From contig CAYJPN010000023.1 in NCBI GenBank assembly GCA_964372115.1, positions 24,659-88,658 of the forward strand: a stretch of 64,000 bases of DNA, given 5' to 3'. The translations under genes were made by a program, and so were the position numbers. The DNA is from CG2-30-36-16 sp964372115. GTDB lineage: Bacteria > Bacteroidota > Ignavibacteria > Ignavibacteriales > Ignavibacteriaceae. The notes under the pieces are model-generated. The model was given only the letters and a program-made list of their open reading frames with translations. It was not told the DNA's origin and made no database searches. The stretch's first letter is position 1; each line of letters opens with the position of its first letter. Positions 1 to 8,744 of this stretch are shown here, one piece after another.

Positions 1-2
1 CA

Positions 3-2009
3 GATGTTATACTTCTCGATCTTTATAACACTTTCGGGCTTCCGACTTCCACTACAGTTTCTATTGTCTTTGAACTTCTCGGCGCCTCCGTTGCAGTATC
101 ACTTTTAAAAATTATGGAAGCCGGCGGAACTGCAGGAGAGATTATTAATTATATAAACACAAGTAAAGCGCTTGCAATTATATCGGGTATTTTAATTTCG
201 GTGGTAGTTGCTTTTACTGTTGGTGCGGTGGTGCAGTTTTTTGTAAGAATTGTTTTTACATTCGATTTTTCAAAACGATTAAAACGGTATGGCGCAATTT
301 GGGGTGCGGTGGCTTTAACATTTATTACATATTTTATCCTCGTAAAAGGGGCAAAAGGATCTTCGCTTCTTTCCGAGGGCGCATCGGAATGGATAATGTT
401 AAATACAAATTTAATTTTGCTTGGAAGCTTTGTCTTTTGGGGAATAGTTTTTCAATTTGTCGTTTCATTCACAAAAATTAACATTCTAAAGCCGATTGTT
501 TTAGCAGGCACTTTTGCTCTTGCTCTTGCTTTTGCTGCAAACGATCTTGTAAATTTTATTGGAGTACCACTCGCCGGTTTAAGTTCTTATCAAATCGCTC
601 TCCAAAATTCAGACCCTTTAAATGTGTTGATGGAAGCATTAAGAAATCCGGTTAATACCCCGACACTTATATTATTGTTTGCAGGCGCGGTTATGGTGGC
701 TACATTATGGTTTTCTAAGAAGGCGCGTTCGGTTACAAAAACAGAAGTAAACCTTGGCAGGCAGCATGATGGATTCGAAAGGTTTGAATCCTCATTACTT
801 TCACGTAGTATAGTTAGAATGACGATTGCAATGTCCTCATCTGTTCAAATTATTGTTCCGAAATCTATTATTCGGTCAATCAATAACCGGTTTGAGAATA
901 CTGAGCAAGTAAAAGTTCTAAGGAAACAAAAAGACGCCCCATCTTTCGATTTGATTAGAGCTTCAGTTAACCTGATGGTTTCCGCTGTGTTAATTTCATT
1001 CGCAACCTCGCTTAAATTACCTCTTTCAACAACTTATGTTACCTTTATGGTTGCAATGGGTTCATCTCTTTCCGATAGAGCATGGGGACGCGACTCGGCT
1101 GTTTACAGAGTTAACGGTGTTTTGACTGTAATATCCGGTTGGTTTGTAACCGCGTTTTTAGCCTTTACGGTAGCCGCAATTTTCGCATTAATAATATTTT
1201 ATGGTAAATTGGTTGCAATTATTGCTTTAATTCTTCTTGCTATTTATTTTATTTTTCGAACTCATGTCATTCATAAGTCGCGCTCAAAAGAACAGGAAGA
1301 AGCTGAAAAACTTAATGAAGAAAAAGAGACTACAAGTTTTGCCCAGCATTCTTCCGAAATGGTTATTCAGGTAAGCGACTTCATAAGTTCTATCAAGTCG
1401 TTATTTGAAATTGCGGTTGATGGCTTAATAAAAGAAGATAGGGTAGCTGTGGGTAATACACGGAAGCAATCAAAAAAATTAAAGAAGCAAGCAAATGCAA
1501 TTACTTCGAATATATTCCAGTCCGTAAAAATTATTTCAAAAGCCGATTTAAAAGAAGGGAAACGATATAGTAAAATAATTTCATCGGTTCAAGAAATTTC
1601 CAGAAGTATGAGAAGCGTTACTCAGAGTAATTTTGATCACTTAGATAATAATCATATTCCGCCTAATGATGAAGAAGTAGTATTACTTGAAAGTATAAAA
1701 AATGGTTTGTCTGCCTATATAGGTAACATTACCGGTTTGTTAAATATAAAGAAGTTCCCAACCAATGAAGAGATGCAGCTTAACTTTTTAAAGTATGAAG
1801 AAATCCACAATGCTTTTAATAATGGTGTTATTGAGCGTGTAAAATTTGAAAAAACGGTTCCGCGTAACTCACTTCTATATCTTGGTATTTCATCTGAAGC
1901 GGAAAACATAGTCAAACATTTGAACACATTGACGAACCAGGTTCGTGCTGCTTACGGCAATTTTCCCAAAAGCAATACTATAGAAGAAGATACCGAACAA
2001 AAAATTTAA
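3..2009 (+). CDS. PiT-family inorganic phosphate transporter, 5' end outside window
   Basis: The frame is open from base 3 with no start, so the N-terminus lies upstream of the window; the first in-frame ATG (base 114) is internal. The visible start contains GLPTSTTVSIVFELLGA and a second half contains SLKLPLSTTYVTFMVAMG, the duplicated signature of Pho4/PiT phosphate permeases, which use cation-coupled uptake in the inner membrane. About ten hydrophobic segments run to roughly base 1260. The last ~240 residues are hydrophilic and helical and resemble the PhoU-like (DUF47-type) partner of PiT carriers, here apparently fused to the permease. Family assignment is firm; the PhoU-like reading of the tail is inference. 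Confidence 0.9.
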   Translation, partial: DVILLDLYNTFGLPTSTTVSIVFELLGASVAVSLLKIMEAGGTAGEIINYINTSKALAIISGILISVVVAFTVGAVVQFFVRIVFTFDFSKRLKRYGAIWGAVALTFITYFILVKGAKGSSLLSEGASEWIMLNTNLILLGSFVFWGIVFQFVVSFTKINILKPIVLAGTFALALAFAANDLVNFIGVPLAGLSSYQIALQNSDPLNVLMEALRNPVNTPTLILLFAGAVMVATLWFSKKARSVTKTEVNLGRQHDGFERFESSLLSRSIVRMTIAMSSSVQIIVPKSIIRSINNRFENTEQVKVLRKQKDAPSFDLIRASVNLMVSAVLISFATSLKLPLSTTYVTFMVAMGSSLSDRAWGRDSAVYRVNGVLTVISGWFVTAFLAFTVAAIFALIIFYGKLVAIIALILLAIYFIFRTHVIHKSRSKEQEEAEKLNEEKETTSFAQHSSEMVIQVSDFISSIKSLFEIAVDGLIKEDRVAVGNTRKQSKKLKKQANAITSNIFQSVKIISKADLKEGKRYSKIISSVQEISRSMRSVTQSNFDHLDNNHIPPNDEEVVLLESIKNGLSAYIGNITGLLNIKKFPTNEEMQLNFLKYEEIHNAFNNGVIERVKFEKTVPRNSLLYLGISSEAENIVKHLNTLTNQVRAAYGNFPKSNTIEEDTEQKI

Positions 2010-2266
2010 AAATCTGTGAATTGTTTTGATACTACAAAAAGCAAATTGTCTGTGCAAAAATTCGTTAACATAATTAATGTGTCATAATATTTTTAGCTCA
2101 ATCCATATAGGTGTCTGTATAACTGCCTAATTTTGATGAGATTTTATAATAATATATCTTATTCCCGAAATTAAAACCAAGAAAATAATCTGAAGTTTTA
2201 ATGATAGCAATTCGACAATTATTTTTATCAGCGGCTTTTTTTGTAACTAGTAAAAAAGTCGTTAAT

Positions 2267-2866
2267 CTATTCTATAAGTAGCAAGATATTTTTGATTAAT
2301 TTTTCTTTGCTTTTAATTTCGATACTCGGGTGAGAAATAGAAGTTATTTTTCCTTCAAAGAAATAGCCCCAACTTTGTGTAACAATAAAGAGCGGTATAT
2401 CGCTTGTCGTATTTTTAATCTGTTTGCCTAGCGCTTTTTTTATTATTTCTTCTTCTTTTTTTATCAAATCGCTTAAAATATTTTTTTCTTTATCTCTATC
2501 ATCATCCTGAAAAAGCAGCAGAATCATTTCATAAACAAGAAGATATTTTTTATCGATGCCTTCTTTTATTCCAAAATATAAGCCCAATTTTTCTGGAAAT
2601 CCGGTTACTTCATCGCCAAATATTTTACTTACCTCATCGAGTAATAAGCCGCATTCCCAATTAATCGTTTCGTAAAAAAGTTCTTCTTTTGATACAAAAT
2701 AATTATAGAGAGTTGCTTTCCCTATTCTGAGGTCGCGCGCAATTTCAGCCAGAGTAGTTTTATTTAATCCATGTCTTATAAATCGCTTGGCTGCGGTTTT
2801 CAAAATCTGTTGTTTTTTTTCTTTTGACAAAGTTATTTTTCTTTTTTTTGCAAAGCAAAAATACAA
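2267..2866 (-). CDS. TetR/AcrR-family transcriptional regulator
   Basis: A 199-residue protein, the usual TetR length. Residues ~15-62 form the N-terminal helix-turn-helix domain (ILKTAAKRFIRHGLNKTTLAEIA, then the recognition helix around IGKATLYNYFVSKEELF), typical of TetR DNA-binding domains. The remaining ~135 residues should be the ligand-binding and dimerisation domain, which is too variable to name a ligand. It is monocistronic on the minus strand, downstream of the YtxH gene but separated from it by a terminator. The target is unknown; such genes often regulate themselves and a neighbour. The N-terminal ~12 residues are lysine-rich and a later start is possible. Confidence 0.88.
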   Translation of the reverse strand: MYFCFAKKRKITLSKEKKQQILKTAAKRFIRHGLNKTTLAEIARDLRIGKATLYNYFVSKEELFYETINWECGLLLDEVSKIFGDEVTGFPEKLGLYFGIKEGIDKKYLLVYEMILLLFQDDDRDKEKNILSDLIKKEEEIIKKALGKQIKNTTSDIPLFIVTQSWGYFFEGKITSISHPSIEIKSKEKLIKNILLLIE

Positions 2867-2890
2867 ATTGAAATATTAAACTGGAATAAA

Positions 2891-2920
2891 AAAGGCTGCA
2901 AGGCAGCCTTTTGCAAATTA
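2891..2920 (-). terminator. Intrinsic terminator after the YtxH-like gene
   Basis: A perfect 9-bp inverted repeat (aaaggctgc / gcagccttt, 2891-2899 and 2903-2911) has a 3-base loop. Read on the minus strand, the stem is followed by a T-rich run. It sits just beyond the stop of the 2918-3178 gene and before the start of the TetR gene, so it should separate the two transcripts. Confidence 0.8.
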
Positions 2921-3178
2921 GTCGAATATTTTTTTTGTGTCGCTAATTATGGACTCAGCTTTTTTAATTCCGTCTTTGTAAACAACCTCTGCCTTTTGTT
3001 TCCCGGTCTCAATATATTCTGAAACATCGTCAACAATATCGTTGGTTTTGCTGTTTATAACACGCCTCATTTTTTTGCCGGAATAAGGTGTATAGAGAGC
3101 GGTGAGAATACTTCCTATGATCCCGCCGAATATCATACCGACTAAAAATGTAGTTGCTTTTTCATCTCTGCTATTCAT
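2918..3178 (-). CDS. YtxH domain-containing small membrane protein
   Basis: An 86-residue protein. A glycine-rich membrane helix (residues ~10-30, FLVGMIFGGIIGSILTALYT) is followed by PYSGKKMRR, the usual YtxH junction, and a charged helical tail (~35-86) likely to form a coiled coil. YtxH proteins are small stress-associated envelope proteins of poorly defined function. The gene is alone between a terminator and the divergent kdsA operon. Confidence 0.82.
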   Translation of the reverse strand: MNSRDEKATTFLVGMIFGGIIGSILTALYTPYSGKKMRRVINSKTNDIVDDVSEYIETGKQKAEVVYKDGIKKAESIISDTKKIFD

Positions 3179-3408
3179 AATACAATCCTTCCAATAAAGA
3201 TTAAATTTTTCTACACGTAACTTAATAACACGACTTAATATACGAGTTTTTTTATAAAAGTAAATAGGTCTAAAAATCCATACTTCAATTTATTATTTTG
3301 GATAAAATAGGGAAGAAGCAATTATTTAAGAATAATGATTCAAAGCAAAAAACCGAATTACAAAATGCCAGAATTTGGTTGGCGGATAATGTTCTACAAT
3401 TATAGTTG

Positions 3409-3425
3409 TTAATTATTTATATTTA
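3409..3425 (+). promoter_or_regulatory. Candidate promoter element upstream of kdsA
   Basis: The 17-mer ttaattatttatattta ends 23 bases before the kdsA ATG. The identical 17-mer occurs at the identical distance before suhB (31587-31603). Its end, TATATTTA, resembles the Bacteroidota -7 box TAnnTTTG. No clear -33 TTTG was found at the usual spacing, so promoter function is inferred from the shared sequence and position only. Confidence 0.4.
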
Positions 3426-3448
3426 CCATGTTTGATTAAGGAAATATA

Positions 3449-4261
3449 ATGATAACATTAAATGAAATAAAAATCGGCGGCGGTAATCCATTCATACTGA
3501 TTGCGGGTCCATGTGTGGTTGAGAGTAAAAAAATGATAGATGAAACTGCCGAAGCTATAAAAAAAATAACCGATGAATTAAACATCAAGCTGATATTTAA
3601 ATCAAGTTATAAAAAAGCAAACCGTACTAGTTTAAATTCATTTACAGGAATAGGTGATGTTGAGGCGTTGGAAATATTGAGCGCCGCGGGGAGAAAGAAT
3701 AATATTCCCGTAATTACTGATGTGCACTCAGCCGAAGAAGTTAAACTTGCTTCAAGTTACGTAGATGCTCTACAAATACCAGCCTTTTTATGCCGTCAAA
3801 CCGATATATTAATTGCCGCCGGTGAAACCGGAAAAATTGTAAATATAAAAAAAGGACAGTTTCTTGCTCCTGAAGATATGGCAATGGCGGCGGAAAAAGT
3901 TGCTGCAACCGGTAATAAAAATATTATGCTTACCGAGCGGGGTTCAACATTCGGGTATCATAATCTTGTTGTTGACATGCGCTCTTTTATAATAATGAAG
4001 GAGAGTGGTTACCCGGTTGTAATGGATGCTACACATTCGGTACAAATACCGAGCAGAGGGGGTATCAGCGGGGGACAACCGAAGTTTATAAAACCGTTAG
4101 CCCGTGCGGCTGCAGCAGTAGGAATTGATGCTTTGTTTCTTGAAGTTCACCCCGACCCTACAAAAGCAAAGAGTGACGCTGCAAGTCAACTGCCCATAAC
4201 CGAGTTGCGAGAACTTTTAATTGAAATTCAATCAATTGACAGAATAATAAAAAAGTATTGA
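3449..4261 (+). CDS. kdsA: 3-deoxy-8-phosphooctulonate synthase (Kdo-8-P synthase)
   Basis: This enzyme condenses phosphoenolpyruvate with D-arabinose-5-phosphate to Kdo-8-phosphate in the cytoplasm, the first committed step of Kdo synthesis. The 270-residue protein shows the family landmarks FKSSYKKANRTS, DVHSAEEV, LPAFL-like IPAFLCRQTD, GSTFGYHNLVVDM and EVHPDP. It has Cys22 in AGPCVVES, with His196, Glu232 and Asp243 as probable further ligands, which places it with the metal-dependent class (Aquifex type) rather than the E. coli type, which has Asn there. It is the first gene of the overlapping Kdo/Lpt operon; its stop overlaps the next start (TGATG). Confidence 0.97.
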   Translation: MITLNEIKIGGGNPFILIAGPCVVESKKMIDETAEAIKKITDELNIKLIFKSSYKKANRTSLNSFTGIGDVEALEILSAAGRKNNIPVITDVHSAEEVKLASSYVDALQIPAFLCRQTDILIAAGETGKIVNIKKGQFLAPEDMAMAAEKVAATGNKNIMLTERGSTFGYHNLVVDMRSFIIMKESGYPVVMDATHSVQIPSRGGISGGQPKFIKPLARAAAAVGIDALFLEVHPDPTKAKSDAASQLPITELRELLIEIQSIDRIIKKY

Positions 4262-4986
4262 TGTTTCCAAGAGCGCTGACAGAAAAAGAGAAAGAGTATT
4301 TATTTTATCTTCTGCCCGAAGACAAAGCGGGATATAATGAATACCGTGTTTTAATAAACAAAATGGTAGTTATTGGTACCGGAAGGTTTGGCGGCACAAA
4401 TAAAATACTTGGAATGCCGGGAGATAATGTTGCTTTAGCTGTTCCGTCATCTGCAGTGTTTGCGCTCGGAACTATTTATAAACCGGGAAAAATAATTGAT
4501 GTACTGATTCACAAAATATCTGAAAACCAGATTGAATTTGATATCTCCGAAAAAATAGATGCCGCAATTTCTGAAACCGGAAATTGGAGTTATTCGCAGT
4601 GGAAACCGGGAGAAAAAGCTCCGGGTAACAACACCGATGTGAGAGAAGTAAAAATCGGCAATAATTATCTGCTTGCCATCTCACCTGCAAACAAAAAAAT
4701 ATGGTTATACCACACCGAAAGCGGTGTAAATAATTTAATACCGGTTTCAAATTTTTATAGCTATCTAATGATGGTAAAAAACATCCGAAGCAGCAAGGTT
4801 GTGTTAAAACCCGATTTATTTTTTTCTGATCAAAAAAATTACGCCGATGTTGAACTTATCTCTGCTTTTATCCTCTATAATAAATATTTTAATAGGGTAA
4901 AAATAAAAGAAGATTTAACAACGTTGATACAAACTCAAAAAACAAAAAAGAATTTATTTGAGTTCTTTAAAAGAGGAAAAAATTGA
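4261..4986 (+). CDS. Conserved-looking protein of unknown function inside the Kdo/Lpt operon
   Basis: A 241-residue soluble protein that I do not recognise. There is no signal peptide or membrane helix. An acidic/basic N-terminus (ALTEKEKEYLFYLLPEDKAGY) is followed by a glycine-rich stretch (IGTGRFGGTNKILGMPGDN) and a lysine-rich C-terminus. The ATG at 4261 overlaps the kdsA stop; a TTG one codon earlier is an alternative. The gene's stop overlaps the TTG start of kdsD, so it is translationally coupled on both sides, which argues for a real gene with a role connected to Kdo or LPS. No function can be assigned from the sequence. Confidence 0.8.
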   Translation: MFPRALTEKEKEYLFYLLPEDKAGYNEYRVLINKMVVIGTGRFGGTNKILGMPGDNVALAVPSSAVFALGTIYKPGKIIDVLIHKISENQIEFDISEKIDAAISETGNWSYSQWKPGEKAPGNNTDVREVKIGNNYLLAISPANKKIWLYHTESGVNNLIPVSNFYSYLMMVKNIRSSKVVLKPDLFFSDQKNYADVELISAFILYNKYFNRVKIKEDLTTLIQTQKTKKNLFEFFKRGKN

Positions 4987-5960
4987 ACAATTCCGACATT
5001 ATAAAAAAAGGAAAAGAAGTAATAAGAATTGAAGCGGAGGCTGTTTCAAATCTTGGAGATAGTATAAATGATGAATTCGTGAAAGCTATCGAAGTTATAA
5101 TTAATAGCCCCGGACGTGTAGTAATTACCGGTATGGGTAAGAGCGGTCTGGTTGCGCGTAAAATTGTAGCCACTTTAAATTCCACCGGCACAGCATCAAT
5201 TTATCTGCATCCCACTGATGCTTTGCACGGCGACCTCGGGATGGTACGGAAAGATGATGTTGTTATACTGATAAGTAAGAGCGGAGAGACTGAAGAAATT
5301 AGTAACCTTATACCGATGTTAAAACGACTTCAGGTAAAAATGATAGCTATGACCGGTAGCCGTAATACCCGATTAGCCAGCGAGTGTGATATATTTTTAA
5401 ACATCGGGGTAAAAGAGGAAGCATGCCCGTACGATTTAGCGCCAACTGCCTCTACAACAGCAACTCTTGCCATGGGTGATGCTCTTTCGGTTGCGCTTTT
5501 GGAACAACGCGGTTTTACTGCTGAAGATTTTGCTTTACTTCATCCGGGTGGTAGTCTTGGCAAACGCCTTTCGCTTGAAGTAAAAGAAATAATGACAAAA
5601 GGAGCTGACATCCCGATTGTAAGTGAAGATACTTCACTTAAAGATGTTATTATTGAAATTACAACCAAGCGCCTCGGCACTACCGGGGTTATTAATGGCG
5701 ATGGAGTATTGAGCGGTATTATTACGGATGGAGATTTGCGCCGTCTTTTAGAAAAAACTATGGAGTTGAAAAATCTAAAAGCGGTTCAGGTAATGACAAA
5801 AAATCCAAAGGTAATGAAAGCAAAATACCTCGCGAGTTTTGCCTTGCAGCATATGGAAAATTTTAAAATTACAACTCTTTTTATTGTTGATGATGAAAAT
5901 AAACCTGAAGGAATAATTCATCTCCATGATTTAATTAATCTTGGACTTCGCCCTAGATGA
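4983..5960 (+). CDS. kdsD: D-arabinose-5-phosphate isomerase (KdsD/KpsF type)
   Basis: This enzyme converts D-ribulose-5-phosphate to D-arabinose-5-phosphate, the substrate of KdsA. The 325-residue protein has an SIS domain (residues ~40-180) with GMGKSGLVARKIVATLNSTG, HPTDALHGDLGM and ISKSGETEE, then two CBS domains (~205-320), the full-length architecture of this family. The start is TTG at 4983, overlapping the stop of the previous gene; no ATG gives the full N-terminus. It lies directly downstream of kdsA and the unknown gene and overlaps lptC by 4 bases. Confidence 0.95.
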   Translation: MNNSDIIKKGKEVIRIEAEAVSNLGDSINDEFVKAIEVIINSPGRVVITGMGKSGLVARKIVATLNSTGTASIYLHPTDALHGDLGMVRKDDVVILISKSGETEEISNLIPMLKRLQVKMIAMTGSRNTRLASECDIFLNIGVKEEACPYDLAPTASTTATLAMGDALSVALLEQRGFTAEDFALLHPGGSLGKRLSLEVKEIMTKGADIPIVSEDTSLKDVIIEITTKRLGTTGVINGDGVLSGIITDGDLRRLLEKTMELKNLKAVQVMTKNPKVMKAKYLASFALQHMENFKITTLFIVDDENKPEGIIHLHDLINLGLRPR

Positions 5961-6496
5961 AAAAAGCATTCATTATTTTAATATTACTTTTTATTGTTTC
6001 CGGTTGCAGCGAACAAAAAATTAAACCTGAAATCAATACTACCTTAAACATGGAGGAATTACCTGCGCAGGAAAGCTGGAACTCTACAATGTTTTTTACC
6101 GATTCCGGCGCAACCAAAGCAGTTTTGAAGAGCGGTCACATCCGGATGTATGAAAAATCTCAGTCTACATTGTTAGACAGCGGTGTGCATGTGGATTTTT
6201 ATGGTCCGTTGGAAAATATTACTACAGTTTTAACCTCTTTAAGAGGAAGAGTAAATGATGCGACAAAAGATCTTTACGCACTTGACAGCGTTGTAGCTGT
6301 GAGTGATAGCGGGGTTACTCTGAAAACCGAGGAACTTATGTGGCGGAACAAAGACAAAAAAATAGTCTCTGAAAAATTTGTAACAATTGTGTCACCCAAA
6401 GAAAAAATACAAGGTTACGGTTTTGAGTCTGACCAGGCGCTCAGGAATTACGTAATTTACAACATCACATATATTACCCGGAATGACTCGCTATAA
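5957..6496 (+). CDS. lptC: LPS export protein LptC (periplasmic, membrane-anchored)
   Basis: The 179-residue protein begins with a hydrophobic segment ending IVSGC, so it may be a lipoprotein rather than having the plain transmembrane anchor of E. coli LptC. The rest is beta-rich with the OstA/LptC-type pattern of short strands (SGHIRMYEKSQ, VDFYGPLEN, LRGRVNDATKDLYALDSVV, LKTEELMWRNKDKKI). LptC passes lipopolysaccharide from the LptBFG extractor to LptA. The ATG overlaps the kdsD stop (ATGA), and the OstA-like and lptB genes follow, which strongly supports the call. No lptF or lptG is in the window. Confidence 0.88.
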   Translation: MKKAFIILILLFIVSGCSEQKIKPEINTTLNMEELPAQESWNSTMFFTDSGATKAVLKSGHIRMYEKSQSTLLDSGVHVDFYGPLENITTVLTSLRGRVNDATKDLYALDSVVAVSDSGVTLKTEELMWRNKDKKIVSEKFVTIVSPKEKIQGYGFESDQALRNYVIYNITYITRNDSL

Positions 6497-7955
6497 TATG
6501 AACTTAATTTTTATAAAAATATTTTTACTTTTTTCATTCATTAGTATTTATGCACAACAAAAAAGTGAACCGATTACAATCATCGGCGATAGTCTTGTCG
6601 GGAGTTTTGTAGATGGCGAAACAATACGTGAAGTTTATGGAAATGTTGTGTTGACACAGGGTAATTTAATAATCACGTGCAATCAGGCTGTTCAATACAT
6701 TTCCCGGAATGACGCCAAACTTATCGGTAACGTAGTGGCGAAACAGGACAGCCTTACCATCACCACGCCCGAAGGTTTTTATTATGGCGATGAAAGAATT
6801 GCACAATCGGATAAGGGTGTTCATTTAGATGATCAAAAAGTTATTTTAACGGCTAAAACCGGTGAATATTTTTTTAATGAGAACCGCGCGCATTTTGTTG
6901 TTGATGTTTGGCTTTATGATACAACTACAACACTTACATCAAAGGAGCTTACTTATTTTAAAGAAGAAAATAGAGCTGTCGCGGTGGGCAATGTAAAAAT
7001 TATCGATTCGACTAACACGATAACCGCAGATTCTCTCGAGCATTTTAGGGATTCGCGTATAACTTTTGCGGATGAGAATGTTAAATTGAGGAGCGCAAAA
7101 AATAATGTTGAGATTTACGGAAATCATCTTGAAGATTACCCGCAAAAACTATATTCTGTTGTTACAGAAAAACCGCTTCTAATTCAGATAGATACAAGCT
7201 ATGTGGTTACCCTTGATACTCTTGAAAACGGGATAATCGATTCCGTTCGAACGCCAAAACTTGATACTCTGGTAATAAAATGCGAACTTATGGAAGCGCA
7301 CAGGGATACTTCAAATATATTCATTGCACAAGACTCGGTTGAAATTGTTCGCGGAGAGTTTGCATCAAAAAATGATTTTACAACTTACTTTAGAACTGAC
7401 GAAAAAATAGTAACAAAAAAACGAAACAAAGATGCGCCTCAGCCGATTATCTGGTACGATACCTCGCAGCTTACCGGTGATTCGGTGGCTATATATTTGG
7501 GAAATAACAGTATAAAAAAACTCGATGTTATAAAGGACGGATTTATATTATCACAAAATGTATTATATAAAAGCCGGTTCGATCAAATATCGGGGGATAG
7601 TCTTTATATTCATTTCGATGATGAGGGGATTGATTTAACGGAAGTATTTGGCGGTGTACTCAGCATTTATTATTTATACGATAACAACGAACCAAACGGT
7701 TTGATGAAATCATCATCGCAAACAACAAAAATAAAATTTGATGAAAAAAAAGTGGACCAGGTAAGGCTTTATGGTCAACCGACAAGCGAATATTATCCCG
7801 AACCGCAGGTTACCGGTAAAGAGCTTTCGTTTACTTTACCTCGTTATATGTTTTATACAAACAGACCGTATAAAGAAAAATTATTGGAAGATATAATAAT
7901 TAACCAGATAAAAAAAGAAGTTGGATTGAATGGACAAAGCAACACTGAGAAGTGA
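6483..7955 (+). CDS. OstA/LptA-like LPS transport protein
   Basis: A 490-residue secreted protein with a signal peptide (core IKIFLLFSFISIYAQ) and repeated OstA/LptA-type beta units: a YGNVVLTQGNLIITCNQA, AKLIGNVVAKQDSLTI, GVHLDDQKVILTAKTGEY, AVGNVKIIDSTNTITADSLE series through the first ~220 residues. It is much longer than E. coli LptA (~185 residues) and matches the larger OstA-like proteins of Bacteroidota, which probably form or feed the periplasmic LPS bridge. The start at 6483 overlaps lptC by 14 bases; ATG 6498 is an equally good start. It lies between lptC and lptB, with which it overlaps by 26 bases. Confidence 0.87.
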   Translation: MTRYNMNLIFIKIFLLFSFISIYAQQKSEPITIIGDSLVGSFVDGETIREVYGNVVLTQGNLIITCNQAVQYISRNDAKLIGNVVAKQDSLTITTPEGFYYGDERIAQSDKGVHLDDQKVILTAKTGEYFFNENRAHFVVDVWLYDTTTTLTSKELTYFKEENRAVAVGNVKIIDSTNTITADSLEHFRDSRITFADENVKLRSAKNNVEIYGNHLEDYPQKLYSVVTEKPLLIQIDTSYVVTLDTLENGIIDSVRTPKLDTLVIKCELMEAHRDTSNIFIAQDSVEIVRGEFASKNDFTTYFRTDEKIVTKKRNKDAPQPIIWYDTSQLTGDSVAIYLGNNSIKKLDVIKDGFILSQNVLYKSRFDQISGDSLYIHFDDEGIDLTEVFGGVLSIYYLYDNNEPNGLMKSSSQTTKIKFDEKKVDQVRLYGQPTSEYYPEPQVTGKELSFTLPRYMFYTNRPYKEKLLEDIIINQIKKEVGLNGQSNTEK

Positions 7956-8667
7956 AGACCTTGTAAAAATTTATAAAAAAAGAACGGTAGTAAACAAAAC
8001 TTCAGTTCAGGTTTCCACCGGTGAAATTGTTGGTTTATTAGGGCCAAATGGCGCCGGGAAAACAACAACTTTTTATATGATAATGGGGATGATAAAACCT
8101 GACAAAGGTAATGTTTTTTTGAACGATGAAAACATAACAAAAGTACCGATGTACAAACGCGCGCGCATGGGTATCGGTTATCTGCCTCAGGAGGCATCCA
8201 TTTTTAGGCGTATGTCGGTCGAAGATAACTTAACAGCTATTCTGGAAATGACTTCTCTAAATGCAAAAGAGCGGAAAGAAAAATGTGAAAGCCTTCTTGA
8301 AGAACTGACTATTAAAAATATAAGAAAAAGCCTGGGTTTTCAGCTTAGCGGTGGAGAAAGAAGAAGAACAGAAATAGCCCGCGCGCTTGCCACCGATCCA
8401 AAATTTATTTTGCTTGATGAGCCGTTTGCCGGCGTTGATCCGATTGCAGTTGAGGATATTATGGCAATTGTAGCAAACTTAAAAAAACGGGGAATAGGCG
8501 TGCTAATTACCGACCACAATGTACATGAAACTTTAAGTATAGTTGATAAAGCTTACATACTAATTAACGGAGTTATTTTTAAAGCCGGCAGCGCCGAAGA
8601 ACTTGCTGAAGATGAAGAAGTAAAAAAACTATACCTTGGTGAAAAGTTTAAACTCGACAGGTATTAA
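7930..8667 (+). CDS. lptB: LPS export ABC transporter ATP-binding protein
   Basis: The cytoplasmic ATPase powering lipopolysaccharide extraction with LptF/LptG. The 245-residue protein has all catalytic motifs: Walker A GPNGAGKTTT (~residues 37-46), Q-loop around YLPQEASIFRRMSVEDN, signature LSGGERRRTEIARAL, Walker B ILLDEPFAGVDP and switch His in LITDHNV. RRMSVEDN and DEPFAGVDPIAV are typical of LptB as opposed to other ABC ATPases. It is the last gene of the operon that starts at kdsA and is followed by a strong terminator. Confidence 0.96.
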   Translation: MDKATLRSEDLVKIYKKRTVVNKTSVQVSTGEIVGLLGPNGAGKTTTFYMIMGMIKPDKGNVFLNDENITKVPMYKRARMGIGYLPQEASIFRRMSVEDNLTAILEMTSLNAKERKEKCESLLEELTIKNIRKSLGFQLSGGERRRTEIARALATDPKFILLDEPFAGVDPIAVEDIMAIVANLKKRGIGVLITDHNVHETLSIVDKAYILINGVIFKAGSAEELAEDEEVKKLYLGEKFKLDRY

Positions 8668-8710
8668 ATTACTGAAATGATGAACTATAGTTCAAATTAG
8701 TAATAGTAAA

Positions 8711-8737
8711 AAAGGACGGTAAAGCCGTCCTTTTTTT
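8711..8737. terminator. Bidirectional intrinsic terminator between lptB and the convergent gene
   Basis: A 9-bp stem (aaaggacgg / ccgtccttt, 8711-8719 and 8725-8733) is followed on the plus strand by TTTT, and A-rich DNA precedes it so that the minus strand also ends in a T run. It lies between two convergent genes and can serve both. Confidence 0.88.
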
Positions 8738-8744
8738 AAGAATA

